Counted from the first letter of the stretch, positions 27,671 to 36,764 are shown. The stretch: DNA of 64,000 bases from Rhodoferax_B sp049316285 (GCF_049316285.1 NZ_JBMOXA010000008.1:1-64000), one strand, 5' to 3'. Notes: a model not told the origin generated them from the letters alone. A program made the numbers and translations.

Positions 27671-28159
27671 ATGAAAATATTATTGCCGGTAGACGGCTCA
27701 GATGTGTCGCTGGAAGCAGTGCGCCATGCCATCAGCCTGGTGCGCCAAGGCCTGAGGGCGCGTATGGTGTTGGCCAATGTGCAGGCGCCAGCGCATTTGT
27801 ATGAACTGGTGATGAGGCCCGACCCCGGGGTGATCGAACGCGCGAGCACCGATGCCGCGCGCGATGCCTTGCTCAAAGGCAGTGCCCTGCTGCGCGAAGC
27901 CGACATCCCGTTCGAGACCGAGATTGCGATTGGCGACCCGGCCCACACCATCATCGACATTGTGGAGCGCTACAGCTGTGACATGGTGATCCTGGGCGCC
28001 CGCGACAAGGGCAGTTTGCGCAGCGCCCTGCTTGGCTCGGTGGCGCACGAAGTGCTCCACGCTGCACCTGTGCCGGTGATGATCATCAAGCCACACGACG
28101 ATGCAGATCTAGAGGCCGCAGATAAGGCGGCATTACAAGACCTGGCGGATGAGAACTGA
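27671..28159 (+). CDS. Universal stress protein (UspA family)
   Basis: A 162-residue single Usp domain. MKILLPVDGSDVS begins strand 1, and the ATP-type loop GARDKGSLRSALLGSVAHEVL plus VPVMII closes the fold. AGGAG lies 5 nt before the ATG. A short acidic helix extends past the domain. Expression is usually induced by starvation or energy stress, inferred from the family. Confidence 0.92.
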   Translation: MKILLPVDGSDVSLEAVRHAISLVRQGLRARMVLANVQAPAHLYELVMRPDPGVIERASTDAARDALLKGSALLREADIPFETEIAIGDPAHTIIDIVERYSCDMVILGARDKGSLRSALLGSVAHEVLHAAPVPVMIIKPHDDADLEAADKAALQDLADEN

Positions 28160-28213
28160 GGCAAGGCTGAACAAGGCCCGCCCGTGGCCCTAAGCCGGGC
28201 GTAGCTTCGGCCG

Positions 28214-28777
28214 CTAGCTTTCGTTGTGCGCGACGCTGATGCGTCGTCGCGTGCCCGCTGCCACGTCGTAGATGTTGAAGTCGTTCATCGTGCGTCCATA
28301 GAGGTGCAGGCTCACCGCGCGCGGCCGGTTCGCTGGCACGCCGGTGATGTGGATGTGGTCGGGGTTGGGCACAAAGCTGGTGATGGCGCCGCGCCCCAGC
28401 AGGATGATGCCGCCGCGCACCAGGTCTATGCCCTCATCGCTGCCCCGGTCGGGCGATATGCGCACGTAGCTGCGCTCTTCCAGTAAGCCCTCCAGCACAC
28501 CGACCACGCCCCAACTGCCGTGGTCGTGTACGGGCGTCCATTGGCCGGGCGACCACACCAGGGTGTAGATCGACATGCTGGCGTCAGGCGCGCTGTACAC
28601 CAGGTTGCGAGCGTAGTGGTCTGGGTGGCTTTGAAAGTGTTGCGGCTGCAGGAAGGTGTTGGCACCTTCTACCAGCGCCAGCATCAGCGGCGCAATGGCT
28701 TCCACGCAATCGGCAGGGTCTGCACCGCGTTGGGTGTGTGCAGCAATTTGGCTGAGAAATGTGTCGAGGGCGGTCAT
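28214..28777 (-). CDS. Cysteine dioxygenase-type thiol dioxygenase
   Basis: A 187-residue cupin of the cysteine dioxygenase family, oxidising a small thiol (cysteine or 3-mercaptopropionate) to its sulfinic acid with non-heme iron. Iron ligands H84 and H86 are in PVHDHGSWGVVGVLEG, with the third His in DHIHITG (H141 or H143) and a downstream H158 in SLHLYG. The short length and HDHGSWGV motif are bacterial; which thiol is used is open. A perfect palindrome lies 67 nt upstream of its start. Confidence 0.86.
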   Translation of the reverse strand: MTALDTFLSQIAAHTQRGADPADCVEAIAPLMLALVEGANTFLQPQHFQSHPDHYARNLVYSAPDASMSIYTLVWSPGQWTPVHDHGSWGVVGVLEGLLEERSYVRISPDRGSDEGIDLVRGGIILLGRGAITSFVPNPDHIHITGVPANRPRAVSLHLYGRTMNDFNIYDVAAGTRRRISVAHNES

Positions 28778-28843
28778 GGGGCGCGGCAGCCTGTACAGCC
28801 GCCATCATTTTGTGTGGACGATGGCCTGTGACTATAGCGCCCG

Positions 28844-28863
28844 TTGGTGTCTATAGACACCAA
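28844..28863. promoter_or_regulatory. Perfect 20-bp palindrome, candidate operator upstream of the thiol dioxygenase
   Basis: TTGGTGTCTA followed by its exact complement, in the 112-bp gap between the dioxygenase start (28777) and the TPR gene stop (28890). A TATAGT box on the minus strand at about 28833-28838 could be the dioxygenase -10 element, placing the palindrome around its -35. No T run follows, so a terminator is less likely. The binding protein is unknown. Confidence 0.5.
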
Positions 28864-28889
28864 AACCAACACCGCTGGCCGATGTCCAA

Positions 28890-30206
28890 CTACCAGTTCG
28901 GCAATCCCAGGGCGTTCTGCGTGTGTGCTACCAGTTGCGCCAACCGCAGCGACTCCGGCTGGCTGTTGCGCAAGGGCTGCACCAGGTTGTGCACGGCCGC
29001 CCATTGGTCCGAGCGTATGAGGGCGTCGAGGTGAAACTGGCCGAACAGATCGCGTTGTGCGTGGCTGCCGCCAATCAATACCAACTGCGGCAACGCTTGC
29101 CCCAGCGCCTGTGCCGCGTTGGCAAAGTCCCCTTGCGCATAAGCCAGCAGGCCGCGTGCGCAGGGCAGGGCGGTTTGGTGCCACTGAGGTTGGTCGGGGT
29201 GTGCCTCGGCATGGGTTTCCAGGCTGGTGAGCAAAGCAGCGGCCTCCGGGCGGCCAGCGCGGGCCAGGCCGTAGAGGTAGTGCAGGTCGAGAAATGGCAG
29301 CACGTGCTCGGCACCGCGCGCCAGCAAATACGTGGCCACGTCTTGCCAGCGCACACCCACGTCAACACCTGCCAACTCCAGCCGTGCGAGCAGCGACACG
29401 GCGTTGGCCTGGTCTTGGGAATAACTTTTCTCCACACCCCACACCTGGGTGTCGTAAAGCTCAAGCGCGGCTTGGGCTTGCCCAAGTTCAATCGCGAACA
29501 GCGCGGCGTGCCACCAGTTGTGCGTGACCATGAACGAGTTCAAGCCGGTCCACGTGGATGCCATGCTTTGCATGAAGTCCAGGCCCTCGCGCATGCGCCC
29601 TTGGGTCAGCATGACGTGCGCCAAGGCGTGGTGCGCCCAGGGCTCTTTTTCACTCAGCTGGATGGCGTGGCGTGCAGCCGCTTCGGCTTGCGCCATGGCG
29701 TGGCATTGCTCCCAAGCAAAGGCCAGCATGCCGTGCAGGTAGGGCACATCCGCCGCGTGGGGTGCGGCGGCCAGCGCCAGGCGCAGCATGGCTGGTGCAT
29801 CGCCCAGGTTGAAGGCGTGGTACTGGCCTAGCTTCAAGGCCACGAGGTCGCGCGGATGCTGCGCCACCTGCTCCTGCAGCAGGCGCAGGCTGCTGGGCAC
29901 GTCGCCATGCACCCATGCCGCCACGGCTTGCACAAAACGCTGCTCGCGTGAAGTGGCATCGTGGCTGTGCTGCTGCGCCCGTTGCAGATAGGGGCGGGCA
30001 TTGGCCGGAGCGCTGCCGGTTTCGGCAAACATGTGCAGTGCCGCAGCGTAGGCCTGGACGATGGCGCTGTGGTCGTGCGCGGCGGTGGCCAGCAGGTTGA
30101 CGGCGCGGGCCTCGCTGGCGATGAAGCCCATCACAAAGTCGTCCAGCGGCGCCAGGCTGTCCGCGTGGTGCAGGCTGACGGGGTTGCCTAGAGCGTCGCG
30201 CAGCAT
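28890..30206 (-). CDS. Tetratricopeptide-repeat protein, TTC38-like
   Basis: A 438-residue protein made mostly of paired helices with TPR character, for example DVPYLHGMLAFAWEQCHAMAQAEAAARHAIQL split over about residues 155-185 and PWAHHALAHVMLTQGRMREGLDFM just after. HNWWHAALFAIELGQ is characteristic of the TTC38 group of TPR proteins, found in many bacteria and in animals, with no defined biochemical role. No signal peptide is seen. A 56-bp repeat lies just upstream. Confidence 0.78.
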   Translation of the reverse strand: MLRDALGNPVSLHHADSLAPLDDFVMGFIASEARAVNLLATAAHDHSAIVQAYAAALHMFAETGSAPANARPYLQRAQQHSHDATSREQRFVQAVAAWVHGDVPSSLRLLQEQVAQHPRDLVALKLGQYHAFNLGDAPAMLRLALAAAPHAADVPYLHGMLAFAWEQCHAMAQAEAAARHAIQLSEKEPWAHHALAHVMLTQGRMREGLDFMQSMASTWTGLNSFMVTHNWWHAALFAIELGQAQAALELYDTQVWGVEKSYSQDQANAVSLLARLELAGVDVGVRWQDVATYLLARGAEHVLPFLDLHYLYGLARAGRPEAAALLTSLETHAEAHPDQPQWHQTALPCARGLLAYAQGDFANAAQALGQALPQLVLIGGSHAQRDLFGQFHLDALIRSDQWAAVHNLVQPLRNSQPESLRLAQLVAHTQNALGLPNW

Positions 30207-30222
30207 GCGGGCATCTTTAAGG

Positions 30223-30278
30223 AAAATAGGCCTATTACGCTTAATAGGTAAGCGTGAGAAGCTTCTTTATTGATAGCT
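30223..30278 (-). repeat. Member of a 56-bp interspersed repeat
   Basis: On the minus strand this matches the element at 59911-59966 without gaps at 39 of 56 positions by my count. Shared blocks are GCTAT, GAAGC, CGCTT, TAAGCG and AGGCCTATTTT. It lies 12 nt beyond the stop of the substrate-binding protein gene. A second small hairpin (AGCTAGG/CCTAGCT, 30275-30295) overlaps that stop codon. Confidence 0.65.
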
Positions 30279-30289
30279 AGGTAGTGAGC

Positions 30290-31789
30290 CTAGCTCCACG
30301 ACAGCGCCGAGATGTCGTTGACAAAAATCGGCATGTCCTTCCACAAGCCCTTGATGTTCTTGTTGGCCAGCGTGATCCATTGCGGCTGGTACAGGAAGGC
30401 ATTGACGGCGTCCTCGGCAATCATTTTTTGCGCGTCGCCGAGCAGCTTGTTGCGGTCGGCCACACGCGGGGCGTTGTTGATCTTGGCAAACAGCGTATTG
30501 AACTTCTCCGACTCGTAGCCCCAGTAGTAGCCCGGCTTGGCGTAGTTGCCCAGGTCGAACGGCTCGACGTGCGAGATGATGGTGAGGTCGTAGTTGGCGT
30601 TGGTGTAGACGCCGCTGATCCACTGCGCCCACTCGACGTTTTCTATCTTGGCGACGATGCCGATTTTGGCCAGTTGTGCCGCGATTACCTCGCCACCCTG
30701 GCGTGCGTAGGGCGGGGGTGGCAGCTTCAGGCTGAGCGTCAGCGGGGTGGTGACGCCGGCTTCCTTGAGCAGGGCACGTGCCTTGTCGGGGTTGAACGGG
30801 TTGATGCCGGTGGTGTCGATGTAGCCCGGCGCGCCAGGTGTGTAGTGGCTGCCAATCGGTACGCCGTAGCCGTCGCCCGCGCCTTCTATCACCGCCTTGC
30901 GGTCGATGGCGGCAGAAATGGCGCGGCGCACACGCACATCGTCCAGCGGCTTCTTTTTGTTGTTGATGGCCAGAATGGTCTTGGCGCGCGAGCCGCCCAC
31001 CAGCAATTGAAAGCGCGAGTTGCTCTTGAACTGCGCCACGCTGCGCGGCGTGACACGCGGAAACACGTCCACGTCACCGGCCAGAAGGGCGGCGATCTGC
31101 GCGGCCGGGTCGGAGATGAAGCGGAAGGTGGCGCGCTTGATCTTCACCGCTGCGGCGTTGCGGTAGCCCTCCCACTTGGCCAGCGTGATGGACGAGCCCT
31201 TGGCCCAGTTCTGGATCAGGTAGGGGCCGGTGCCCACGGGTTTGGTGCTGTTGCTGTCGGCGCTTTTGGGCTCGACGATGATGGCGGTGGCTTGGCCCAT
31301 CAGGAACAAAAAGTCGGGGTCTATGTCTTTGTTGACGATGACCAGGGTGCTCTCGTCTATGGCGGAGATGTTTTGCATCGCCGCAAAGGTGCGCTTGTCC
31401 TTGTTGGTGCTTTTTTCGCCGGCGGCGCGCTCGAAGGCGAACTTGACGGTGGCCGCATTCAAGGGTTCGCCATTGTGGAAACGCACACCACGGCGCAGCT
31501 TGAAGGTGATGGTCTTGAGATCCGGCGAGACTTCCCAGCTCTCGGCCAACAGCGGCACCACCGTGCCATCGCTCTGGATCTTGGTCAGCGTCTCGAACAC
31601 GTTGTAGTGCACGATCTCCGAGGTCGACGACGCGGCCGTGGCCGTGGGGTCGAGGCCGCCGGTAGGCTCCAGGGTCATGGCCAGCGTGATGCTGTCCTTG
31701 CGCGATTGCGCCAGGCTGGTGATTGGCAAAGCCACGGCGGGTAGCGCCAGCGCGCTGGCGGAACGGATCAGAGTGCGTCGTTGCAGCAT
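30290..31789 (-). CDS. ABC transporter substrate-binding protein, peptide family (SBP_bac_5)
   Basis: A 499-residue family-5 solute receptor. The N-terminal sequence has RRTLIRSASALALPAVALP, a possible Tat signal (twin Arg) cut near SLAQS. The body shows VPLLAESWEVSPDLKTITFKLR split across about residues 79-100 and VGTGPYLIQNW near residue 190, both typical. It probably binds peptides, opines or glutathione-like solutes. It is the last gene of the operon oppB-C-D-F-A transcribed leftward from 35553. Confidence 0.92.
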   Translation of the reverse strand: MLQRRTLIRSASALALPAVALPITSLAQSRKDSITLAMTLEPTGGLDPTATAASSTSEIVHYNVFETLTKIQSDGTVVPLLAESWEVSPDLKTITFKLRRGVRFHNGEPLNAATVKFAFERAAGEKSTNKDKRTFAAMQNISAIDESTLVIVNKDIDPDFLFLMGQATAIIVEPKSADSNSTKPVGTGPYLIQNWAKGSSITLAKWEGYRNAAAVKIKRATFRFISDPAAQIAALLAGDVDVFPRVTPRSVAQFKSNSRFQLLVGGSRAKTILAINNKKKPLDDVRVRRAISAAIDRKAVIEGAGDGYGVPIGSHYTPGAPGYIDTTGINPFNPDKARALLKEAGVTTPLTLSLKLPPPPYARQGGEVIAAQLAKIGIVAKIENVEWAQWISGVYTNANYDLTIISHVEPFDLGNYAKPGYYWGYESEKFNTLFAKINNAPRVADRNKLLGDAQKMIAEDAVNAFLYQPQWITLANKNIKGLWKDMPIFVNDISALSWS

Positions 31790-31840
31790 GTCGAAAATCC
31801 CAACAGTTACTTGTTGCCGCGCATTGTGACCGGGTTGAAC

Positions 31841-32692
31841 TTAACCTGCAGAAATCTCCGCCTGTTGTGTCTTGGACCCGGGCAATGCCCGTGGCACGGC
31901 CGCCACAAGCGCCTGGGTCACCGGGTGCTGCGGCTTCAAAAACAAGTTGTTTGGGCTGCCGCGCTCGACCACCTGGCCCTGGTGCAGCACCAGCACTTCA
32001 TCGCACAGGTGGTGCACCACCGCCAGATCGTGGCTGATGAGCAGGTAGGTCACGCCAAAGCTGGCTTGCAAGTCCACCATCAGATTGAGCACCTGGGCCT
32101 GCACCGAGACGTCGAGTGCGCTCACCGGTTCGTCGGCAATGATGAGCTTGGGGCGGGTGATCAGGGCGCGTGCAATGGCAATGCGCTGGCGTTGGCCGCC
32201 GGAGAACTCGTGCGGATATTTGTCCAGGTCGCCTGCGCGCAGGCCCACGGCGGTGAGGATTTGGGCGGCTTGCTCGCGCTGTTCTGCACGGCTGCCGATT
32301 TGGGCCAGCGCGGCCAGCGGCTCGGCGACGATACGCGCCACGGTTTGGCGCGGGTCTAGCGAGCTATAGGGGTCTTGAAACACCATCTGCATGTCGCGCC
32401 GCGCGCTGCGCAGGGCGGCGGCTGGGAGCTGGTGCAGGTCTTGGCCCAACAGTCGCACGCTGCCGGCGCTCGGTTGGTCGAGTGCCATCACCAGGCGGGC
32501 CAGGGTGGACTTGCCCGAGCCCGATTCACCGACGATGCCGACGTTGCGGCCGCTGTGCACGGCGAAGCTGACGCCGCGCAACGCTTGCATTTGCTTGGGC
32601 GCTTGGAACAGCTTTTCACGCGGCAGCGGGTAGCTGCGTGCGAGGTCGGTCACTTCCAACAATGGCGTTGTGGTGGTGATGTTGTTGGTCAT
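31841..32692 (-). CDS. Oligopeptide-type ABC transporter ATP-binding protein (OppF-like)
   Basis: A 283-residue ATPase. Walker A GESGSGKST, the Q-loop FQDPYSSLDP, signature SGGQRQRIAIARAL and Walker B LIIADEPVSALD are all present. ATG at 32692 is used because it overlaps the upstream ATPase stop (ATGA), giving coupling, and matches family N-termini; the ORF extends far upstream in frame only as a shadow. The C-terminus holds the short Opp/Dpp-type extension. Confidence 0.94.
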   Translation of the reverse strand: MTNNITTTTPLLEVTDLARSYPLPREKLFQAPKQMQALRGVSFAVHSGRNVGIVGESGSGKSTLARLVMALDQPSAGSVRLLGQDLHQLPAAALRSARRDMQMVFQDPYSSLDPRQTVARIVAEPLAALAQIGSRAEQREQAAQILTAVGLRAGDLDKYPHEFSGGQRQRIAIARALITRPKLIIADEPVSALDVSVQAQVLNLMVDLQASFGVTYLLISHDLAVVHHLCDEVLVLHQGQVVERGSPNNLFLKPQHPVTQALVAAVPRALPGSKTQQAEISAG

Positions 32693-33720
32693 GCCGTCGC
32701 CTCCAACTGGCGCAGCACGTGGGGCTGGCAACTGGCGGTGTGGGCTGCACCGCTGCTGTGGACCGGCACCGCAAGCGCTGGCGGTGTCGTGCTGGCGCAG
32801 CTGGCTTCCGTCCAGGCGCAGCGGCCGGCAAACGGGCAGCCGGGGGGGATGTCTTGCAACTCGGGCACGTGGCCGGTTATGGTGGGCAGGCGCGGGCGCT
32901 GACCTTCGGCACGCAAGCCTATCATCGGGCGCGCGGCAAACAGGCCACGCGTGTACGGGTGGGCCATGTGCTGGAATACCGCCGCCGTAGGCCCGCGCTC
33001 GACGATGCTGCCGCCATACATCACCAACATCTGGTCGACGTTTTGTGCGATGACGCCGAGGTCGTGCGATATCAAAATCAGCGCCATGCCGCGCTCGGCC
33101 ACCAGTTCGCGCAGCAGTTGCAGGATTTGCAGTTGCAGCGTGGCGTCGAGGGCGGTGGTGGGTTCGTCGGCAATCAACAGGTCGGGGCCGCAGGCCAGGG
33201 CCATGGCGATGGTGATGCGCTGGCGCTGGCCGCCGGAGAATTGGTGCGGGTAGGCCTCGGCCCGGCGGGCGGCGTCGGCAATGCCTACTCTGGTCAGCAG
33301 TGCCACGGCCTCGGCGCGGGCGGCGTTGCGCGACAGGCCGCGGTGCAGGCGCAAGGGCTCGGCCACTTGGCGGCCAATGGTTTGCACGGGGTTGAGCGCG
33401 CTCATCGGGTCCTGGAACACCATGCCCACGCGGTTGCCACGGATGCCGCAAAAAGTGGCATCTGATGCGCCAACCATTTCTTGGCCGTTGAGTTTGACAC
33501 TGCCGGACACCTGCGCTTGCTCGGGCAGCAAGCCCATCAACGCGAGCATGGTGATGGACTTGCCGGAGCCCGACTCTCCAATCACGCCCAGCGTCTGGCC
33601 GCGCTCCAGCCGCAGGTGGATGTTGCGTATGGCGGGCACCAGGCCGTGCGGCGTGGGGAGTGCAACCTGCAGGTTTTCAACCAGCAGCAAGGGGGCGGAA
33701 GATTGGTGGGGGCGGGTCAT
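32689..33720 (-). CDS. Oligopeptide-type ABC transporter ATP-binding protein (OppD-like)
   Basis: A 343-residue ATPase with Walker A GESGSGKSI, FQDPMSALNP, SGGQRQRITIAMAL and LLIADEPTTALD. The Opp-type C-terminal cysteine-rich region PPGCPFAGRCAWTEASC is present and in relatives binds a 4Fe-4S cluster. The start at 33720 (MTRPHQSS) follows the permease stop by 14 nt. It overlaps the next gene by 4 nt. Confidence 0.94.
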   Translation of the reverse strand: MTRPHQSSAPLLLVENLQVALPTPHGLVPAIRNIHLRLERGQTLGVIGESGSGKSITMLALMGLLPEQAQVSGSVKLNGQEMVGASDATFCGIRGNRVGMVFQDPMSALNPVQTIGRQVAEPLRLHRGLSRNAARAEAVALLTRVGIADAARRAEAYPHQFSGGQRQRITIAMALACGPDLLIADEPTTALDATLQLQILQLLRELVAERGMALILISHDLGVIAQNVDQMLVMYGGSIVERGPTAAVFQHMAHPYTRGLFAARPMIGLRAEGQRPRLPTITGHVPELQDIPPGCPFAGRCAWTEASCASTTPPALAVPVHSSGAAHTASCQPHVLRQLEATA

Positions 33721-33734
33721 GGTTTTCAACGGTT

Positions 33735-34613
33735 TTAGCGTCGACCAGACAAGCGTGGGTCGAGCACATCGCGCAGCCCGTCGCCCAAGAGGTTGAGCCC
33801 CAGCACCGCCAGCGCAATCGCCAGGCCGGGATAGACGGCCAACATCGGCGCCTGGAACATCAGCGTCTGCGCTTCGCTGAGCATGCGGCCCCAGGACGGC
33901 TGCGGCGGTTGTGTGCCCAGGCCCAGGTACGACAAGGCGGCTTCGGCCAGGATGGCAATCGCAAAACGAATGGTCGCCTGCACGATCAGCACCGGCATGA
34001 TGTTGGGCAACACATGTTCCCAGGTGATGCGCCACGGCCCCTTGCCGCAGCCGCGCGCGGCCAGGATGTAGTCGCGCGACCAAACACTGTTGGCCGCGGC
34101 GCGGGTGATGCGCGCAAAAATCGGGATGTTGAAAATGCCGATGGCAATGATGGCGTTGACCATGCCCGCGCCAAACACCGCCGCCAGCATGATGGCCGAA
34201 AGGATGGCCGGGAAAGCCAGCATGAAATCGCTGAGCCGCATGATCAGCTCTTCCACCCAGCCGCGACGGGCGGCCGCGAGCAGGCCCAGGGCCGCGCCGA
34301 CACACAGGCCAATGCCCACGGCGATCAGCCCGACCAGAATGGAGCTGCGTGCGCCGACCAGCAGCAGCGAGGCGATGTCGCGGCCAAAGGGGTCGGTGCC
34401 CAGCCAATGCGCGGCGCTGGGCGCCCGGAGTTTCTGCGCCAGGTCCATCTCGTAAGGCGACCACGGCGTCCACACCAGCGACAACGCGGCGGCCGCGATC
34501 AGCAGCGCCGTGAGCCACGCGCCCAGCACCAGGCTGCGGTGGCTGCGGGCGCGTTGAACCAAGCCGGGCCGGGCTGCGGAAGGACGGGGGGCGGGAAGGG
34601 GGTTAGGCGTCAC
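33735..34613 (-). CDS. ABC transporter permease (OppC/DppC-like)
   Basis: A 292-residue inner-membrane permease with about six hydrophobic helices. LGTDPFGRDIASLLLVGAR and the EAA-loop region AARGCGKGPWRITWEHVLPN are typical of DppC. GTG at 34613 is preferred because it overlaps the preceding permease gene by only 11 nt; an ATG at 34661 would add unlikely residues. The N-terminal ~25 residues are Pro/Arg-rich and cytoplasmic. Confidence 0.92.
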   Translation of the reverse strand: MTPNPLPAPRPSAARPGLVQRARSHRSLVLGAWLTALLIAAAALSLVWTPWSPYEMDLAQKLRAPSAAHWLGTDPFGRDIASLLLVGARSSILVGLIAVGIGLCVGAALGLLAAARRGWVEELIMRLSDFMLAFPAILSAIMLAAVFGAGMVNAIIAIGIFNIPIFARITRAAANSVWSRDYILAARGCGKGPWRITWEHVLPNIMPVLIVQATIRFAIAILAEAALSYLGLGTQPPQPSWGRMLSEAQTLMFQAPMLAVYPGLAIALAVLGLNLLGDGLRDVLDPRLSGRR

Positions 34614-35553
34614 GGACTTTGATGCGCGGGTCGATGACGGCATACAACACGTCGACCACAAAATTGACGATGACCACCATGGCCGCCAGCAGCATCACGC
34701 AGTTGCGCACCACGATGAGGTCGCGGTTGGCGATGGACTGGAAGATCAACCGGCCCAGGCCGGGCAGGTAAAAAACACTCTCGACCACGATGGTGCCCGT
34801 GAGCAACTCTGAGAACTGCAGGCCCATGACGGTGATCACCGGCACCATGGCGTTGCGCAACACGTGGCGCCACAGCGTGGCGCGGCGTGACAAACCCTTG
34901 GCGCGTGCGGTGCGCACAAAGTCTTCGCGCAGCACTTCCAAAACGGCCGAGCGCGTGAAGCGTGCCAGGATGGCCGCTTGCACCAGTGCCAGAGAAATGG
35001 CGGGCAGGATCAGCGCCTTGACCGCTTCGCCCAGACCTTCTTCCCAACCCGGAAAGCCCCCCGCCGCGAACCACTGCAACTGCACGGAAAACAGCAGGAT
35101 CAACAAAATGGCGAACCAGAAGTTGGGGATGGCGATGCCGATTTGCGTGAGGCCCATCACGCCGATGTCGCCCAGGCGGTTGTGGTTGGCGGCGGCGTAA
35201 ACCCCGGCAGCCAAGGCGAGCAGGCTGGTCAGTGCCATGGCCATCAGTGCCAGGGGCACGGTGACGGCCAGGCGCTCCAAGATCAATTCAGACACCGGCG
35301 TGCCGTAGGCATAGCTCAAGCCCAGGTCGCCATGCAGCATGCCGTAGACCCAGTGGCCGTAACGCTCGAAGGCAGGGCGGTCGAGGCCTAGTTGCACGGT
35401 GAGGGCCTGCACGGCGTCGGGCGAGGCATCTGGGCCCATCATCAATTGCGCCGCATTGCCGGGAAGGATCTCCAATACCCCAAACACCACCAGCGAGGTG
35501 CCGACGAGGGTGGCGAGCAGGGTGATGACGCGTTTGAGTAAAAACAGACTCAT
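34603..35553 (-). CDS. ABC transporter permease (OppB/DppB-like)
   Basis: A 316-residue inner-membrane permease, first gene of the five-gene operon. LLKRVITLLATLVGTSLVVF forms the first helix, followed by the family segment VQLGLDRPAFERYGHWV and the EAA loop TARAKGLSRRATLWRHVLRN. GLQFSELLTGTIVVESVFYLPG is a DppB hallmark. The 143 bp upstream must hold the operon promoter, which I could not define. Confidence 0.93.
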   Translation of the reverse strand: MSLFLLKRVITLLATLVGTSLVVFGVLEILPGNAAQLMMGPDASPDAVQALTVQLGLDRPAFERYGHWVYGMLHGDLGLSYAYGTPVSELILERLAVTVPLALMAMALTSLLALAAGVYAAANHNRLGDIGVMGLTQIGIAIPNFWFAILLILLFSVQLQWFAAGGFPGWEEGLGEAVKALILPAISLALVQAAILARFTRSAVLEVLREDFVRTARAKGLSRRATLWRHVLRNAMVPVITVMGLQFSELLTGTIVVESVFYLPGLGRLIFQSIANRDLIVVRNCVMLLAAMVVIVNFVVDVLYAVIDPRIKVRDA

Positions 35554-35696
35554 GAAACGGGGCGCATGAAATGGGGCGCAGGCGGGAGCCGACTGAGAAG
35601 TCGCGATTATGAGCGGAAGACGCGGTTGAGCACTTTGGTCAACAGGGTTTTAACGCGGGTGTCGCGTGGATGGCGCATCGCCGCGATAATTGGGGC

Positions 35697-35780
35697 ATGA
35701 GCGCCGAACTGAATACTCAAACCCCGACATACGCCTGCACCTGGCTGCCGGCATGCCTGGAGGCGACGTCATGGCGCTGA
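35697..35780 (+). CDS. Candidate 27-residue ORF overlapping the ferredoxin start
   Basis: An ATG-initiated ORF of 27 codons, MSAELNTQTPTYACTWLPAC and seven more residues, that ends 10 nt inside the ferredoxin gene in another frame. The ferredoxin ribosome-binding site GGAGG lies within it. A GATAAT box at 35685-35690 places a possible transcription start almost at its ATG. It could be a translated leader controlling ferredoxin, or chance. No homologue is recalled. Confidence 0.3.
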   Translation: MSAELNTQTPTYACTWLPACLEATSWR

Positions 35781-36073
35781 TCATCACCGACGAATGCATC
35801 AACTGCGATGTGTGTGAGCCCGAATGTCCGAACGACGCGATTTATTTGGGCGAGGTGATCTACGAGATCGACCCGCACAAATGCACCGAGTGTGTCGGGC
35901 ACTTTGACGAGCCCCAATGTATGCAGGTGTGCCCGGTGTCATGTATCCCGGTGAACCCCGACTTTGTGGAAGACAAAGAGACGCTCTGGCAGAAGTATCG
36001 GCGCCTGCAGGCTGAGGCCGGAGCGGCCGCAGCCCCGGTGGTGAGCACACCAACACCTCCCACTATCGGTTGA
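35771..36073 (+). CDS. YfhL-family 4Fe-4S ferredoxin
   Basis: A 100-residue two-cluster ferredoxin. Cysteines C9, C12, C15, C19 form one CxxCxxCxxxC set; C38, C41, C50, C54 form the second, in which the larger spacing between C41 and C50 is typical of YfhL/Alvin-type ferredoxins. C58 is extra. ATG at 35771 (MALIITDEC) is chosen because it places the first cluster at the usual distance and has GGAGG 8 nt upstream. A Lys/Ala/Pro tail follows. It converges with pth. Confidence 0.94.
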   Translation: MALIITDECINCDVCEPECPNDAIYLGEVIYEIDPHKCTECVGHFDEPQCMQVCPVSCIPVNPDFVEDKETLWQKYRRLQAEAGAAAAPVVSTPTPPTIG

Positions 36074-36101
36074 CCTGGGCGCGCTGCGCGGCCTTGTCCG
36101 A

Positions 36102-36764
36102 TCAGGCCTGAGGCGCTGGCGGTGGCGCTACCGCTGCATCGGCTGATCCAGCCACAGCAGGCTTTTCCGCGCGCGGCGGCTTGGGCCGTGCCGGTTTGGT
36201 GGTGTGGATCAGCATGGTCGCCTTGTTCATGTCGCCCGCCATCAGTGCCGGCAGGGCTTTGAGGCAACGATCCATGGTTTCTTCGATAGCAACACGGTGT
36301 TCGGGTGACGGCTTTTTCAGCACCCAATGCAACACCTGCTCTTTGACGCCCGGATGGCCCACACCGATGCGCAAGCGCCAGTAGTCGGGGCTGCCGAGTT
36401 GCGCGTGAATGTCGCGCAGGCCATTGTGGCCGGCATGGCTGCCGCCTTGTTTGAGTTTCGCCTGGCCCGGCACAACATCCAGTTCATCGTGCACCACCAG
36501 AATCTCTGATGGCTGGATCTTGAAGAAGCGCGCCAGCGCGGCGACCGACTTGCCAGACGCATTCATGAAGGTTTGTGGCTCCAGCAGCCAGCGCGGTTCG
36601 CCGTCCACCATCACGCGTGCCACCAAACCGTAGTAACTTTTGTCGGGCTGCAAGTTGGTTTTGAGTTCGCGCGCCACGGCGTCTATCCACCAGAATCCGG
36701 CGTTGTGGCGTGTGGCTTCGTATTCGGGGCCTGGGTTGCCCAAGCCGACAAAGAGTTTGATCAT
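36102..36764 (-). CDS. pth: Peptidyl-tRNA hydrolase
   Basis: A 220-residue enzyme releasing peptides from stalled peptidyl-tRNA. GLGNPGPEYEATRHNAGF at residues 7-24 carries the catalytic His, and VHDELDVVPGQAKLKQGGSHAGHNGLRD is split across the core. ATG at 36764 is the conserved MIKLFVGLGNPG start. The last ~30 residues are a Lys/Pro/Ala tail beyond the canonical ~190. It follows rplY across a terminator, the usual prs-rplY-pth order. Confidence 0.96.
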   Translation of the reverse strand: MIKLFVGLGNPGPEYEATRHNAGFWWIDAVARELKTNLQPDKSYYGLVARVMVDGEPRWLLEPQTFMNASGKSVAALARFFKIQPSEILVVHDELDVVPGQAKLKQGGSHAGHNGLRDIHAQLGSPDYWRLRIGVGHPGVKEQVLHWVLKKPSPEHRVAIEETMDRCLKALPALMAGDMNKATMLIHTTKPARPKPPRAEKPAVAGSADAAVAPPPAPQA

